Below, in pieces: positions 34,743 through 48,250 of a DNA stretch of 64,000 nucleotides. Below the pieces are notes generated by a model. It was not told the DNA's origin, made no database searches, and saw nothing but the letters and a program-made list of their open reading frames with translations. The stretch is taken from assembly GCA_001557505.1 (NCBI GenBank), contig LSAX01000010.1:1984001-2048000 (forward strand), written 5' to 3'. This DNA comes from Reticulascus tulasneorum (lineage: Eukaryota; Ascomycota; Sordariomycetes; Glomerellales; Reticulascaceae). The position numbers and the translations under genes were made by a program. Numbering within the stretch: position 1 is the first letter of the stretch; each line of letters starts with the position of its first letter.

Positions 34743-36882
34743 TCATCCCGCCAAGCTCTGCGTATGTGACAGTTTCTCCCCATGAACCTGCTTCGCACTC
34801 TTCGAGCTCCAGCTCGAGTCCTGCCGTTGCAGGCCGCCCAACCGCCCCAGCTTCGCGACAAGCATCGTGTTCTGTCCCTGCAGCTCGCCAATCGTATCCT
34901 TCAGGATCTCGATCTGCTTCAGCGCTAAATCTCGCTCGGACTTGACCTTCTCCAGCTCCAGCTGTATCGTCGTCTTCTCCTCCCGATCGGCCTGCTTCTT
35001 GCGGCGCTCCTCCGCCTTGCGCTCCTCCTGCTCGCGCTTCTGGTCGAGCCGCTTGAGCTCCCGCTTGTACTTCTCCTCCTGCTTGGCTATCTCGCGCTCG
35101 TGCTTGTCGCGGAGCTTGGCCATGGCGGCGGCATCGCGCTGCGTGTCTTCGACGCGCTTGGACGATATGCGTTCCTGCATCTTGGCCATTTTCTCTTGGA
35201 CCTTCCGGCGGCGGTCTTGAAGCTTCTTGAGCTCCTTCTCGCTTTGCGCTGGCGCGTTTGATTTGGTCTGGGATTCGGAGGAATGGGTTGATATCGCATC
35301 GGATTTGAGGCTTTCTGCCATCACATCACCTTCGTTTCTGTCTCCCTCGAGTGCCGACGCGAAACTACGGACAGAAGAAGTATCACTCTCATATGTAGAG
35401 TCCTCGTCATCCTCGTGAATTGTGCTGGTCGCGGTCGAGTTCCCGAATGGATTCGGCAGTCCACTAGGCAGCCGAGTCGCCACTGCCCCGAAGGCTCCCG
35501 AGATCATGCCGTATAAACCGTTGCTGCTGGGAACATTCTCGTCCTGTGACGTCGAGGATTCTTCAGAGACCAGGTTCATTGTCGGATGGTGAGGGAGCTC
35601 CTGGGTTGGTGTCAGGCAATCTTCGGCGTTTATAGCCTCTTTCTTGAAGTCGTTGTCCTCGGACGATGCAAAGTCTTCTGCGGCCTTCGCGGTACACCAT
35701 TTGATGAACTTCCCAGCGTCGCTTACAATACCACCGGGAGTTCCTTTCTCGATCATAAAACGAGGGACGCTGCCACCAGGATCACTGCGGGTGACCATAA
35801 GCCACTCAATGGAAGTCGAGAACTCCTCGTTATCATCCGCCGCTGAGTCAGCCCCATGTCCAGCGTCACCTCTTGCGGGGGCGCTGTCCACAGAAATGCC
35901 TCGTTCTCGTTTGCGGCCATCTTCAGCTTCGGCCGTTTTCCGTGCGGCTCGCAAGATAGCCTCTCTGCCCATGTTCTCCGCGATGGATTGCCTCTCCATA
36001 GCGGCGTCATTGCCGAGGTCAATGGAGGATCGTGCCCGCTTCATCACATGCTTATCGGATGGGATTTCTCGGATGATCTCGACGGATTCGTATTGTCCTC
36101 GAATAAAGCCCTGCCGGGGAGGGCATTCTGGGTGTATGCATGGTTTAGATACTATCACAAATTGGCGAAGCGGTCGCTTCCCGTCTTTCGGAAGTGGTTT
36201 GTCGCTGGCGTCTGACGTTAGGAGGAGCGTTATGAAGTCTCTTGGAGTTGTTGGTCCGGGAAACTGTGCTGACAATTGGAAGACTGCGAATTGAGTTGTC
36301 AGTGGTGGGTTTATCTCGAGACTAAGCGATGAGAAGCTTACCTTCCATCTTGCCCGTATCCTCTATGACCTCATAAGCTACCCGCCTCTCGGCCCCAATG
36401 CCTCTGATGCTTCCTCCTCCGGGGCCTGTCTGCACCTTCATAGTCTCGGCAAACTCCCTCTCGAGCCCGAGCTTGAACTTCTCAAACGTGAGTCCATCGT
36501 GGATGCTCCTCCTCGCAAACCAGGCCCCCTTCCCGTCTTTGGCAGCCAACTTATAGACATTGATGGCGAGCGGGTTGTCCCTCGGGTTGAGTTTCACCTC
36601 CTTCCACTCCTTCAGCAAGTCTTGCACCAAGCCAATGGCATGTGCAGACTGGCGTTGTGATAATGAGCGGTTCAGCAGTCCGACTGGCACCGGCGGATCG
36701 GTATGGGAGCGGGCTCGGCCGGTGGTCGCGGCGGACGTTAAGGCGGCGGGGGCGGGTATCGATTCGATTATGGTTTGTACATTGGCAAATGTCTCGGTGA
36801 GGAATTCTTTGGGGTCCTCCTTTGAAACACGCTCCCATTCTATCGGAGCAAGGGCTTTGAAAGGTTCGTGGTGAGGCGCCAT
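34743..36882 (-). CDS. DUF3074 (START-like) protein with C-terminal coiled coil
   Basis: Two exons, 36882-36342 and 36283-34743, give 693 residues. The N-terminal half, about residues 90-370, is the fungal DUF3074 domain, recognisable from WFARRSIHDGLTFEKFKLGL, RDFITLLLT, FVIVSKPCIHPECPPRQGFIRGQYES and IEWLMVTRSDPGGSVPRFMIEKGTPGGI. This family adopts a START/Bet v1-like fold expected to hold a hydrophobic ligand. A Ser/acidic linker (about 400-520) is followed by a strongly charged coiled coil (about 525-660) rich in KREQEER-type heptads. No transmembrane helix is seen. Function is unknown. It lies directly upstream of Sip3, another START-superfamily protein, on the same strand. Confidence 0.85.
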
Positions 36883-37807
36883 TGCGGGCTTGGGCTAGAT
36901 CGGTTCTTCTATCACCATAACAAGGCGCAGTAGGACTGCTGTAATTGCGAAGTATTCAGCACTTGGCAATGGAGGGGAGAGAGCAGCAGGGCATAAGTTT
37001 CGGTTGGCAACGACGTAGAAGCTATGTTTGAATAATTATGGGTTGCCTTGTCTCATATTAAAAAGCTGTAGCGGGTGCTGATTAAATGTCTTCTGTGGCT
37101 GGACGACGCGGTCTGTTTCCCAGGTAGTGAAAGCAGGTTGTGGCGGCGGACTATTAGCTCCATCCCCCCCCCAGTCTCGAGAGGCCAGGCCACGTCATTG
37201 ACGTCACTGCTAAACGGGTGTGGTGAGCCCCCTGTAAGAGATAACGTCACAGAACCCCCAGGCGCCGTGGTTGGCGGGGTCTGTAGTGCCCCGCGTTGCT
37301 AGAAACATCCAGGCCCGCTAACAAACCAGGCTTCCATGTGCCCCAACCCAAGTCTAGCCTTGCAGCTCGCGGGATGCATGCCTCTTTCTGGAATGTCCAA
37401 CGTCAGGTCGGACCAAACCTCTTCGAAATATCAAGCTTGTTGAGAAGACTGCGACTGGGGCGTCTCCATCCCCCAAGCCGGATGCGATTGCCAGTCTCGA
37501 AAAGTCCCTTGCAGTAATCAACATCTATCACGGCCTGCCCGCAAGATTAGGAATACAAATTGTCACATAAGCGTGCATGCATATTGGGGAGTTCGGATGC
37601 TGAGACATAATCAGACGGTATGCAATTCTAAGCGTAGCTGAGTAACCTCGGAGTCAGCACTATCCAACATAGTTACACATTCATCGCTATCGTCACAACT
37701 GTAAAGGATGCCTGCCCACTCTCATACAACAATGCGCCTAAACATCCCTCATTCCAATGCTAGCCAGCTCGAACACGGCTATACACAAAGTGTTCTGCGT
37801 TTCGCTC
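36883..37807. other. Intergenic: DUF3074 promoter and Sip3 3' flank
   Basis: No gene is seen in these 925 bases. A C9 run lies near 37168. Small frames (37075-37302, 37296-37517) look fortuitous. Confidence 0.55.
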
Positions 37808-40800
37808 TTATATGAACTGCCGTTCAGACATCAGAGCCTGTTGGTCCAGGTGACAACTCCTACAGTAGACATCATACCATTCCTTCAACGTCGCACCAAA
37901 GGCACTATTAGCCTCTCCCGGTTCTGCGTCCAAACCCTTCCCTTGCTGTGTAGACCACGTCTTGAGCTTGCCTGTGCCTTTGCCTTCATGTAACACTATC
38001 TTCAGCTGGTCACAACGAGTGTTTTCGTCCTCGAGCCAGTTTTCCCACTCTGCTCGAACCATCTCACGCTCCATGCTGTTGACAATGCGCATTGCCACCA
38101 GTAAGTCATGGCGTTGAGAGCCTAGTCTTTGGCGCCTCCTGCGTATGCGCCTGGCAGTTGCGCGGCTGGCGGGAGATGAGAGAGTCGAGCCTGCGTCTTC
38201 CCATGGGGAGTCCAGGTCAGTCGTATTGGCAACCAGCTGAAACTCATAGAAGCTACACGCTGTTAGCACTGTGGCTTCAAGGCACACTCCGAAGCAAACT
38301 TACCAAGCACTTTCAATTGGCCATGTACTGTTGTAGCCCACCGTCCCAGATGCCTCCATCAAATCGGCCATGTATATGGCCTTGCTCGTCATCATGTTCG
38401 GCCCAACCCCAAGACGGTTCAGGAACTTCACCGACCGCCTCTCAATCCACCAGGCCGAGCCATCCTTCCAAGTGAGAAAAACGTTTGTTACAGCGCTGAG
38501 GGCCAACAGTAGAATGATGAGTCGGTGGGCAGACAAAACCTTGAAAAACGTCTTCAATACGGCAAATGCCCACATCATAATGGATGTCACGGCACTTTCG
38601 CCAAATGATCGGAGGGTCTCCAGCAGCATGGCCGTCAGAGTGCGAGGCTTGATGAGCTGCTTTCTCGTACTATCCGATTCGGCAGGCGAAAATACAACAA
38701 CTTGGGTCTGTTGTCCAATATGCCCGTATACTTGAATGGCTCTTTTGGTGCGGCTATGAGGACCTAGTTTTCGTACCTGATCCGTGGCGACGTCCGCAAG
38801 ATCCTCAGCATCCCCACCGGCATCGTCAAGCGCTTGGCGTTCAACAAGGTTCTTTGAAAAGGCTGGAGCTTTCGACCAGTCTACCTTTGTGTAGATAGCA
38901 AGCTTGCACTTCGACTTCGCGACGTGCGTTATGACTACCTTTGTCACGAGCTTGAAATCTTGGGAATGGGGTAGGTGCCATGCCGTCCTGATATGAGTGA
39001 CCACATATGATACGTGGTCGCTGAAGACATCAATCGTTTGGAAGTCGACAATGTCAGTTGTCTTTGCCCGGCCAAGAATGTCACTATAGTCGACTTTGAA
39101 TTGAAACTCTCGTTTCATCCGTCCATGGTCCGTTAGTAACCAAGGTCCCTGGGCTATCTGCTGAGCCTTCCTCTCGAAGTATAATTTGGGAAACACGAAG
39201 CTCTTATCACCGAAGAGAACATGGAAGCATGCTTTAGCACTGATCTCGAAATTCCGCTCAGCAACCTTTCTCTGCATATCGTCAGGTTCGTAGACCACAG
39301 GATGTGCCGGTAGTTGGAACTTCGGTGGCAGCCTGTTGGCTAAACGATCCATGCGCGACCCTCCCCCGAAATCATCGTAGCGCCGAGGGGCTGGTCGTCC
39401 TGAGGCTGTACCATCATCCATCGGCGTGCTGGAAGAGACTTCTTCCCAACTCCCGACACTTGGGCTTCGCAAATCATAGCTTTCGTTCTCTAAATTGAGC
39501 AGTGCGGTCACTATTTCGTCAACTTCCATCGGCTCCTCTGCCTGGAGGTCGTCGACGAGAAGGTTAAGCCTTGCATGCAAGAGGCGTAGATTATCCAAGA
39601 AGACTTTGATCGTGATCCTCTTATAGCCAGTAGAGTTCATGTCCTGACCAAGATGCAGGAATATGTAGTCGCAATCCTTTCCTGGCGCGCCAGTGACTTC
39701 AGTAATAATGTCTAGACTGATGGTATATGCCACCACTAGTCCCATTTGGTGTCCATAGAAGTACATGTTATCCGGTGTAACGTAGATACGCCCGTTCCCG
39801 GTTAGACCTGGACCAGTCGAAGCGGACTCGCTGTCCGACGAGCTTACCCAAGCCGCACTGAATACAAGGACAAGCTTCTCATCGAGTGGCACGGTTGGGA
39901 AGAGGAGCCTGAACTGGGGATGCTGTGATCTTAGCTCCGGTGGGTAGTTCCGTGTGAATGCCTCGACCTGTTGCTTGGGCTGGCTTTGGGGGTGACCAAT
40001 CGAAGCATCCACGCTGAGTGTCTTCCTATGCCCGGTTGCAGCCCCGGACCTGTCCTCTCCAGCGTCTGGCATGGCCATATGGAAAGGATCTTCCAGAAGC
40101 TGACCAGGGCTCCTCGTGGCTGCTTGCCTTGGCCCATACACGGCGCTCCAGGCGCTGCTTCCCCAGTAGTTTGCCATGACTGCTGTTGGCATATGACTGG
40201 AGGTGCCAGCCGTCATTCCTAGTTCACTGGTTACAGCGAGCGCTGTCCGGCTCAAGTTCGTTGGGACTGGTGGCCTTGCAAATGTCTTTGGAGCAAGACT
40301 GCCGTGCACTACCAAAGGCGGAAGGAACCCGGTACTTCGAGAGGGATTCGAACTGCCTTGGGGCAACGATAAGCCCGAGTATCCAGGAAAGAGGCTGTGG
40401 TTGGCAGAGATAAGGCTGGCGATGCCACCACCGCCTGGTGCCGTGGCTGCAGCAATTGCACCTTCTGCACCATTTCCGAACGTCGCTTTGCGGTGAAGAT
40501 CGAATTTCTGGATGATCCGTGCAGCATGTTCACGGCCGCTCTCGCCCTCCTCACGAACCAGATCCCGACTCAAATCACGTCCCAGGGCCGTGATCGAACG
40601 GCGAGGCCCGGCAGCGTTGATATCGAAACTAGCCCGTGACGAGAGATTACCATCTGGTCCTGGCACTGGGAGGGTTGTGGTCCTGTCGAATCCTACCGAA
40701 GGCTCTTCACCACCGAAGGGTGAGTCCAAGGACTTGGCAGAGAATTCTGGAACAGTTGGCGGAGTTATAGAGAATGCTGGGTCGGCTCCGCCAGGGAGAG

Positions 40801-42052
40801 AGGCATTATCTCTACCCATACTCGCTTCAAACGCTTGCTTCTTGGCAACCTCAAAGACCTCGAGCCACTCCGTGAGTTCGCTTTGAGTCTCGGCTTGTAG
40901 GAGCATTGTCTGGGCCTTTGTCTTGACCTCGAAACAGAAGCGACGTTCCTCCGCAACTGCGGGCTTCGCATTACACAAGAGAACGCCGATCTCATCACCT
41001 TGCAACACCCCCTGAGGACCCTGAACCAGCCAGCCGAATATGCCGTCTCGACAATAATACCACCGCCGTGTCCAGTTCGTCCTGGCCGGCTTGCCCGAGA
41101 TTGTCCGCAGGAATAACCAGCCTTGCTTCTCGGAAATAACTGCAGAATCGTCATGCGGTTGAAGTGCCATGGGTCCACGTGAGCCTAGGAAAGGCACCGT
41201 GGAGGTGCTGTAGCCGTCCAGCTCCCGCGATGGCTTGAATGATTGGAGGGTGCTCTCGCCAATATCCCGCCTCGCAATCTGTAGTTCGCGCTTGAAGGTT
41301 GCTTCTGAACTATCCATCTCCTTCGACCAGCCACGAATACGATCCATTTCCGAGCCCCATTTCGTAGACATTGTTGCGGCATCACGGGAGCGCTTCATCT
41401 CTTTCCAGATGTCCGAGCTCACACGAACCAGAACTTTGTCGAGGGTGAAGCGTAATTGAGGGGCCAGGAGACAGTAATCCATAGAAGCCTTCAAGTAGGC
41501 TTTTCGTGTCTCGTATACTGCAAAAGCATCTTCTCGGAGAGATGATGCCTCCTTCGTCTTGGACTGGCTTACATATCTAGCCAGGGTCGAGTCGAACGTC
41601 TTCTGCGCGCTGTCCAACGTCCTGCGAGTTTCTTTGAAAATTCTCAGATCCCCAGTCATGAATGATCGAATCGGGTCGACCGATATCATCTCCAACTTCT
41701 TCACTGTTGCTAGCATCTGCGTCCACCATTCCCGCGACCCGTCTCCAACTCTTTTCAGGGCGAGTAGCGTATAATCATTGTCGATGACTGCGTCGGCGGC
41801 GGCGGGAGGAGGTATGATCTTCGATAGGTACGAATTGATGGTCTCTTCGAGCGCGAGTATGTCTCGGGTCACTTTGGCGGTAGATTTGGCATAATCCTCC
41901 AGCCATCGCTCAATAGCATCGATCTGGTCTGCGAAATGGATGGCTGTTGCGCGAAAAGTTGGAGAATCTAGAGCGGCTTCCTTCAAGGCGACCGGGATCG
42001 CAGGGCTGGCCTGCGATGGAGCCGTCAGCGCCGTCGTGGCATATTCAGCCAT
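37808..42052 (-). CDS. SIP3: Sip3-family lipid-transfer protein (BAR-PH-GRAM-VASt-TM)
   Basis: Two exons, 42052-38304 and 38252-37808, give 1397 residues. I chose the ATG giving MAEYATTALTAPSQ; the frame is open for another 47 codons upstream. Domain order: an N-terminal BAR-like helical region (about 25-300, FADQIDAIERWLEDYAKS); a PH domain (about 305-410, KQGWLFLRTISGKPARTNWTRRW); a Ser/Pro-rich linker; a GRAM-like region (about 710-805, RIYVTPDNMYFYGHQMGL); a VASt/StART-like domain (about 940-1055); and a transmembrane helix near 1170-1195 (RLIILLLALSAVTNVFLTW), with a second part in the C-terminal region. Yeast Sip3/Lam3 sits at ER-plasma membrane contacts and belongs to the LAM sterol-transfer family. 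In filamentous fungi it is often annotated as transcription factor SipA3, which the domains do not support. Confidence 0.9.
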
Positions 42053-45000
42053 ATCGCAATTGCGGCGACTATTCTTGTCTATATGAGATGCATTTGGGCT
42101 GTCTATACACGATCTAATGGACGCCTGGAGTTGTGTTGCTGTTCGGATTCGATGTTGATGACGTCGGCTTGTCCCGACCGGGAAGCTCGTCAAGCCTCAG
42201 ATAATTTAGGTTAATCAGATCAGCCTCGTCCGCTTCCGTCGCGGCGTGGTCCCAGCCTCTTTGTTCCCCATAATCCGGGCCAAACGTCCCCTAATTTAAG
42301 GACGGAGGCTATAAATTTACAGCGTAGCAGGCACTAAAACGTTGATGGTCCAAGCTCCTTAGCTTCCACGATAGCTTCTAGCACAAGATGCCCTCTTTAT
42401 TACCAACAAACGTTGATCAAATAGAGTTCAAGATGCTGCCTTTGTAGCCATCATCCCTATGTTCCTCCCAGACGTTTTGGTGAGGATCGCAGAGAAGGTT
42501 CTGATATCAATTGCTCGGGGAGACCTAAACATGCTACCTTTACTAAGTTGAACGGGCTCAAGAACCTCCTCCTGTTTATGCTTGTCAAAGAAGTACGAAT
42601 CAATATCCTTTACACGTCGGCGTTCGAAGCCTAGGACACAATACAGAGTGATTGAGAGTTAACAATAGCATCGGCCTCGGTGACGTACGTATCTTGCTGG
42701 GACTTAAGGATCAGTTGAGAAACAACCGGAGCTGAGGTGTGATGATGAGACAATGGGTACTACGTAGCTGCATCTAGACAGCCCCCCCCCAAGAGCCTCA
42801 ATTGAGTATGCGCATTGTGAGGCAAAGATTCATAGCAAATCAAGAACTGGCTATTTTCACATGCAGAATCCAAACCTGTCTCTAAGGTAGGTACGCGGAC
42901 TTCACGTCGCCACAGCCACCCGGAGTGCTAATGTGAAACCTTGGGCTATGACGCGGGCAAGGTGATACGCAGAATCATCGTCGTGATAATTGATGATCGG
43001 CTACGATTCGAGAACGACTAAACTCCTGGCCCCTATTCTATATTAGCCTTCTCCGAGCCGAAAGCAGAACTCGTGTGGCTTTTATGGGGAGGACTCGTGG
43101 GGACATTTGCGCGTGGCCTGTCGGCCAACAATCTTTCATCATTAGCAAAACACAGCCTCCCAAAATGGTCGCTCTCATGCAGGAGAAATCGGCCACCAGA
43201 CCACTGACGAGCAGTCGGCTCCTGGAGATCAGCGGGCCTCATGCATAAGTCTGGCAGACCTTTCAGCTGCCCATGGATGCCTCTTGGGAGTTCTTTCGCC
43301 TTTGAATTGAACCCAGCGGGGCCGAGTCGTGGTCTTCCCTGACGCCGAGAGGCTTAACAGATGTGGGAGAGGCACAATGGCTCGGGTTTACGCGGTTTTG
43401 ACCTTTTTCATCGACAGCCACGACCGTGCCCCTCCCTTCTAGATTACCAGCCACATGCCCCACACTGTTGCCTGCGCCACATGCCGATCAGGTCTTGGAC
43501 GCTTCGGCTGCCCCAGACCGGCAGTCCCTGTGGTTCTTTTTTTGGCACCCGATGCGAGCTTTGACTCTGCAGTCCTGGGGAAACCCTTGGATTGAGGCTC
43601 GGGTTTCGCCATTCGAGAATGCCTAGTGACGATTCTGTGCTTGCTGTCAATCGGAACCATGCGGCGCTTGCCGGCTTTGGTCCTTCACAGGATGCCTTGA
43701 CTAAACTAGCCGCATATGAAGCTGGCGACGCTTCAATACATCGTCTCCTAACCTTGGTGAACACGACATCAAGTGGCGAGTACAGGTACAAGCGGCACCA
43801 AGCGAAACTCGATGAACGCGATGACTTCCACTCCACGACTACACTACGGGCACTTGCGTATGTAGCGTAACTAGATTGATTGGGAATAACCTTGGAAGAA
43901 GACGTCTACCAACGAAGCATGGTCAATCTAAACATTGCTCGGCCACACCAAGCATGCATGGCTCCTGAACCAGTCCAGAAGCGAAGGGAGCAATAGCGGC
44001 CCCTATTATGACGGTTCTCTACCACGGCCGGCGAATCAAACGGCCGTGACTGGATATTCGGATCGAAACGCGGTTTCGAAGCTCCTGTAGAGGCTCCATC
44101 GTATGCTTTGACGATGTTCCCTTGGCATCAAACTTGCGCGTCCAGTCTAGCGACTTCCCGCGCCAGCCGTATGGCCAGATGCCAACAATTTCCATTTTTC
44201 TCTGCTATGGTGCTGCCTAGTGCTCAACGGATACGGAACACAAACGACAGGCAAAGAGACCGAGGAGACAGACCCCTTGCCCGCAGCGCAGCTTTCCAAT
44301 AAGCTCCGTTGAAAAGTCATCATCGTCTTCAGCAGGAGTTGAAGAATCATTGAACGGAATCAAGGAATGCAGTATGCAAGCCGACGACCACAAGCCAGTA
44401 GGGAAGCACATTCATCTCATGTGACTGCGGATCTGAATCAAGTGACGGAATGAGTAGTCACGAGCACACTGGCTTTTCGGCCGTTGTCAAAGCCAGCCAT
44501 GCTGCCTGGGACCCCGGCCTGATCTCCTTTGGGTGGCAGCGGCCACAGCGGAGAGGAGAGACAGAGGGAGGTATGTAATCTGTACTCCGCAGCGGAAAAC
44601 CACTGCGTATCTAGAGACAGTACTTCTACCTCCGTGCCTACTACTAGCACGAGTAGCTGCATATGCTTGAAGTCAGTGCGGTAAATCGCGGAATGACCGG
44701 TTCTGCTAGAGGGACTCCTCGTCCTCCTCCTCCCAGCGCCCTCCTCCAAAGAGGCCCAAAAATAGGTGAGGGGCACGCATATGCAGCCGCCACTAAGGCC
44801 GATTCCTGCCGACATCCTAACCCTGCTCCACAGCGACACTCACCTTTGTCAGTCACCTCGGGGCTGGTTAAACTGGCACAGGTTCTTTTGCCTCCCTCTC
44901 CGGGCTCAGTAACTAACTACTTACCTTAGGTACACGCCAGACGCTACTCTCAAGTCAGGATATCCCTCCGCTTCGTCTGTCTCTGCCGCCCAATCCTTGT

Positions 45001-45101
45001 CGTAAATCCGTCCTCTAAGCGACACCGAGATCGGTCAGGGTGGCCAAAGAAGCATTGCACCGATGGGGTGGGACCCTGGAACGTCCCCAAAGAACTTCAA
45101 G

Positions 45102-45116
45102 CCCCCCCCCCCCCCC
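45102..45116. repeat. C15 homopolymer
   Basis: Fifteen consecutive C residues are present, prone to assembly length error and replication slippage. Confidence 0.9.
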
Positions 45117-46939
45117 AACTGCCTCCAGATAGAACGAGTCCATCGTGAGGAGGGGGGTGTGCAATGGACGACATGCGCGCCGCGCCTCCAAGCCTGACGC
45201 GTTCGTCTCGTTCACAACGGCGCATGGTTCGAACTCTCCTTTCTTCTTTTCGGTATGTTCCTGCCATGCTTTTCCCCTTGTTTTAGTAGACCTAGATTGA
45301 CTGCACACCTTTCAGCCTCTATTGGTCGGTCGATTGATTGCGCCAGATTACGGGACGCTTCTGAAAAGATTCGAGAACGGCAATCAAAGCTGCCGGTTAA
45401 CCTCTAACGGGATAGTCCCGCTCGACATCTCCTCAATCCGGAAAACCTGTGTTTACTATCATCATCGGTTCCCTGACCTTGTTCCATTACCCCTTACGAC
45501 GCCAATGAGTCAAGAAGCCCTGGACAACCTCACATTATCAACGAGTTAGAGCCCCTCCACCCTTGATCGACCGAGTGGTTTCGGGCGGTTCTGCTCTGTC
45601 ATTTGTCCATTTTCAAATGGAATTTTCATTATCTGGCGAATCAAAGTTGGTTTCGGCCGTTCTTCGCCCACAAGTGGCTTCCGGCCGCCCAGCCAATCAG
45701 AGACCGTAACAGCACTCTCGCATCTCACACTCGCCGGATCCTTGTCTATTAGTCGATTTACAAGACGTCGTCCATAGGCTCTCGTTGCTCGATGGTTCAA
45801 TTTTCGCACATCATCCCTCCATCAAAGTCTGTCCTCTCCATGGCCGCATCCTGGACTCGGCGTCCATGCGATCCCTATCCAGAAAGGCCAGGAAACCCAC
45901 GCTTTCGGGAACTCTTGCTGCGCTAATCCTCAGAAATTTGCCTGGGTGGTGGTCCCATAGCTTCAACCTCCTGGTCTGATGTCTTACCCCGGACAAGCCC
46001 CCGCTGCCGTGATTCCATCATCGAGTCGAATCAAGGGAGCAGGGAGCTGGCCGTCCCTAATGGCATCTCTAAACCGGGTCCAATACTCTACCGTCGAGCA
46101 GTTGGGCCTCGCTCAAGCTGCTACACTGCACTCAAAGCGATCCAAGCTGCATATGCGAACGTCCAGTCAAGATCCGTACTAGAGGGCTTACCCGCCTTGG
46201 GCGGCGCGGGTGCATTGTTTCAAGTCTAATCTTGTACGTACCAGACAGGGCAGACATCTCCATTGTATGTACGTATCATGTAGGCACATGCATGTCATTC
46301 TCCTCTGCTTCCCCAGTGTCCGGCAGCAGCGGGCATGACATCTGCAGGCTAAGATATCTTGGAATGAGAGCGAAATGATGATTGCCGTTATCATGATTCG
46401 GTCATCTCCTCCAAGTTTCAGCTTCTTCTTGGTCGACACCCACTGGCAGACGGCATGAGGGCGCAATTTCACGAGATAATGAAGGCTTTGGAGACAATTT
46501 CCTCGGGGCGAATTGGATGATATGTTGGTGTCTGAGGCAAGAAGAGATGCCCGCAAACATGGGACCACTGAACCTGAACGGAGCTGGCAGCCTGCATAAG
46601 CGCAACCCACCTGGACCTCTGTCTGCTTGCTGGAAGGCCTTCCTGGCTCTTCCGGCGAAGCTAGCGTCCCCCCCATCAGCCCTCGCCCATGATCATGCAC
46701 ATGCATGATATCGCTCCAAAATGGGTCGCTGTCGACCTGGGGCTGCACGAGTGCGGCCAGGCTGGACGATTCGGCGGAGTGCTCCAATCAGCAAACTGGC
46801 GTGTGGGCGCTGCCAAAGGAGAGAAAGCTACTGCAAGGACTGCGACAAGGCCCTCCTTCTGGCTACCCGCGGTTTGATGTTGCCGATAGCGTCGATGCAG
46901 CGAGTGGGATGCGTAGATATTCCAATGGATGGATTGGAG

Positions 46940-46960
46940 GGATGGATGGATGGATGGATG
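46940..46960. repeat. (GGAT)n microsatellite
   Basis: Five tandem copies of the tetranucleotide are visible, with degenerate copies just upstream. Confidence 0.85.
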
Positions 46961-48186
46961 GGGCGCCGTTTTAATATCGGCGATATCATATTTCATAAAG
47001 CATGCTTTCTTTTACATACTGCTGCGTGTCGAGGCAATTGGTGTCTGTCGGTTTCCGACCTGCGCCGATATCAAATTGTTGCATGCGCGTAATATCGTCA
47101 TGTCAGACGAAGCGCCAGTCGCTACTCTGTCAACGTTTCGTCGCTTCATGCTGTTGAGACCTCGACGTTTCTCCGGGGCGGGACGACATATTGCGGACAG
47201 GCCTTGTGGCTGGGAGCAGGGGGGGTGTGGTTGGGAATGGGGCTACTACGCCTGCACCTTGGAACTTGGAAAAGAGGAACAAAGGTGGATCGCTATGCCG
47301 AGACCCAGAATACGGGTGCTTGTTCAAAGTACCTGGTACGAATACTCGCTTTCTTGTCCGTGCCCTCTCGAGAGTCGAGTTGGTGATAATTCACTTCCTA
47401 CATCATCCCTACGAATACCGACCTGGCAACCCAGTTGGGCCCCCCGGGATAACTAGTCCAACTACATCTGGAGTTAGTGAAGGGAACCGAGTGATGAGCG
47501 CAGGGAATCGGGGGCATGTTGCTTGTGTGTCCATCTTAAAAAAAAGTTCCATGGGCACACACTGACTGATGTTCTCGCCGCACATCACATCACATCATCA
47601 GTCTCATCATCATCCGTGGTGGGTTAGACTTCTCCGTTATCTGCTTTCTCAGATGTAGATTTCTTTTTTCTCTCTTTCCATCCTTCTTCTTATTCTTCTT
47701 CTTCTTCGTCTTCTCCCGGGATTAAACCTGATGGCAAGTGAGACATATACTATCTATGCGTGCATGTGCTGCGGACGCAGTCCTAAGTGAGCACATGGCT
47801 ATCACTGCTATAATTGTCGACATGTACCCTTATTAGCGTACTAGGCACCTTAATAGGCAAGTTGGTTTGCCAGAGGCTGGAGAGGGAAACGGATACGACC
47901 GAGCAGACGCAGAGGTAGCGGTACATCCGTGTTTCTCTTCCTGGTGGCGCTGGCTCTGCGAAAACGAAACAAAAAAGTACTCACAGGGCATTTGGAGGTG
48001 GTCCACTCCCTGCTGCAGGTCGTCTTCCAGGCTTTTCAGCTGCGCTTGTGGGCTTCGAGCCCTCCCATTTGCCTGGCCTCTCGGGCTTTTGTCATTCAGC
48101 ATATGCAGGTCGCAGCACAGCCCGCTTCCCACTCCGGGCTGGCCTCACCTCAACCATCAAACTCGCCCCATTAACTGATTGCCTGA

Positions 48187-48250
48187 TTGACTGACTGACT
48201 GACTGATGTAACACCCTAGTCGTCATTCTCTCCCTCTCTCTCTCTCTCTC
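48187..48250. repeat. (GACT)n and (CT)n microsatellites
   Basis: A GACT repeat (48187-48206) is followed within 25 bases by a CT repeat (48228-48250). A second GACT repeat is at 48488-48502, and CTGC/CCAG repeats at 48560-48580 and 48832-48850. Confidence 0.8.

Noticed and set aside
42053..42193. 47-codon upstream extension of Sip3
   Set aside because: The extension is Arg/Ser/His-rich and unlike Sip3 N-termini; the internal ATG at 42052 gives the better family start.
45226..45236. GGTTCGAACTC, a tRNA B-box-like word
   Set aside because: The flanking bases cannot form a T-arm stem and no A-box or acceptor stem lies upstream.
46188..46787. 199-codon minus-strand frame
   Set aside because: No conserved motif, and repeats lie just beside it; such lengths occur by chance in GC-balanced DNA.
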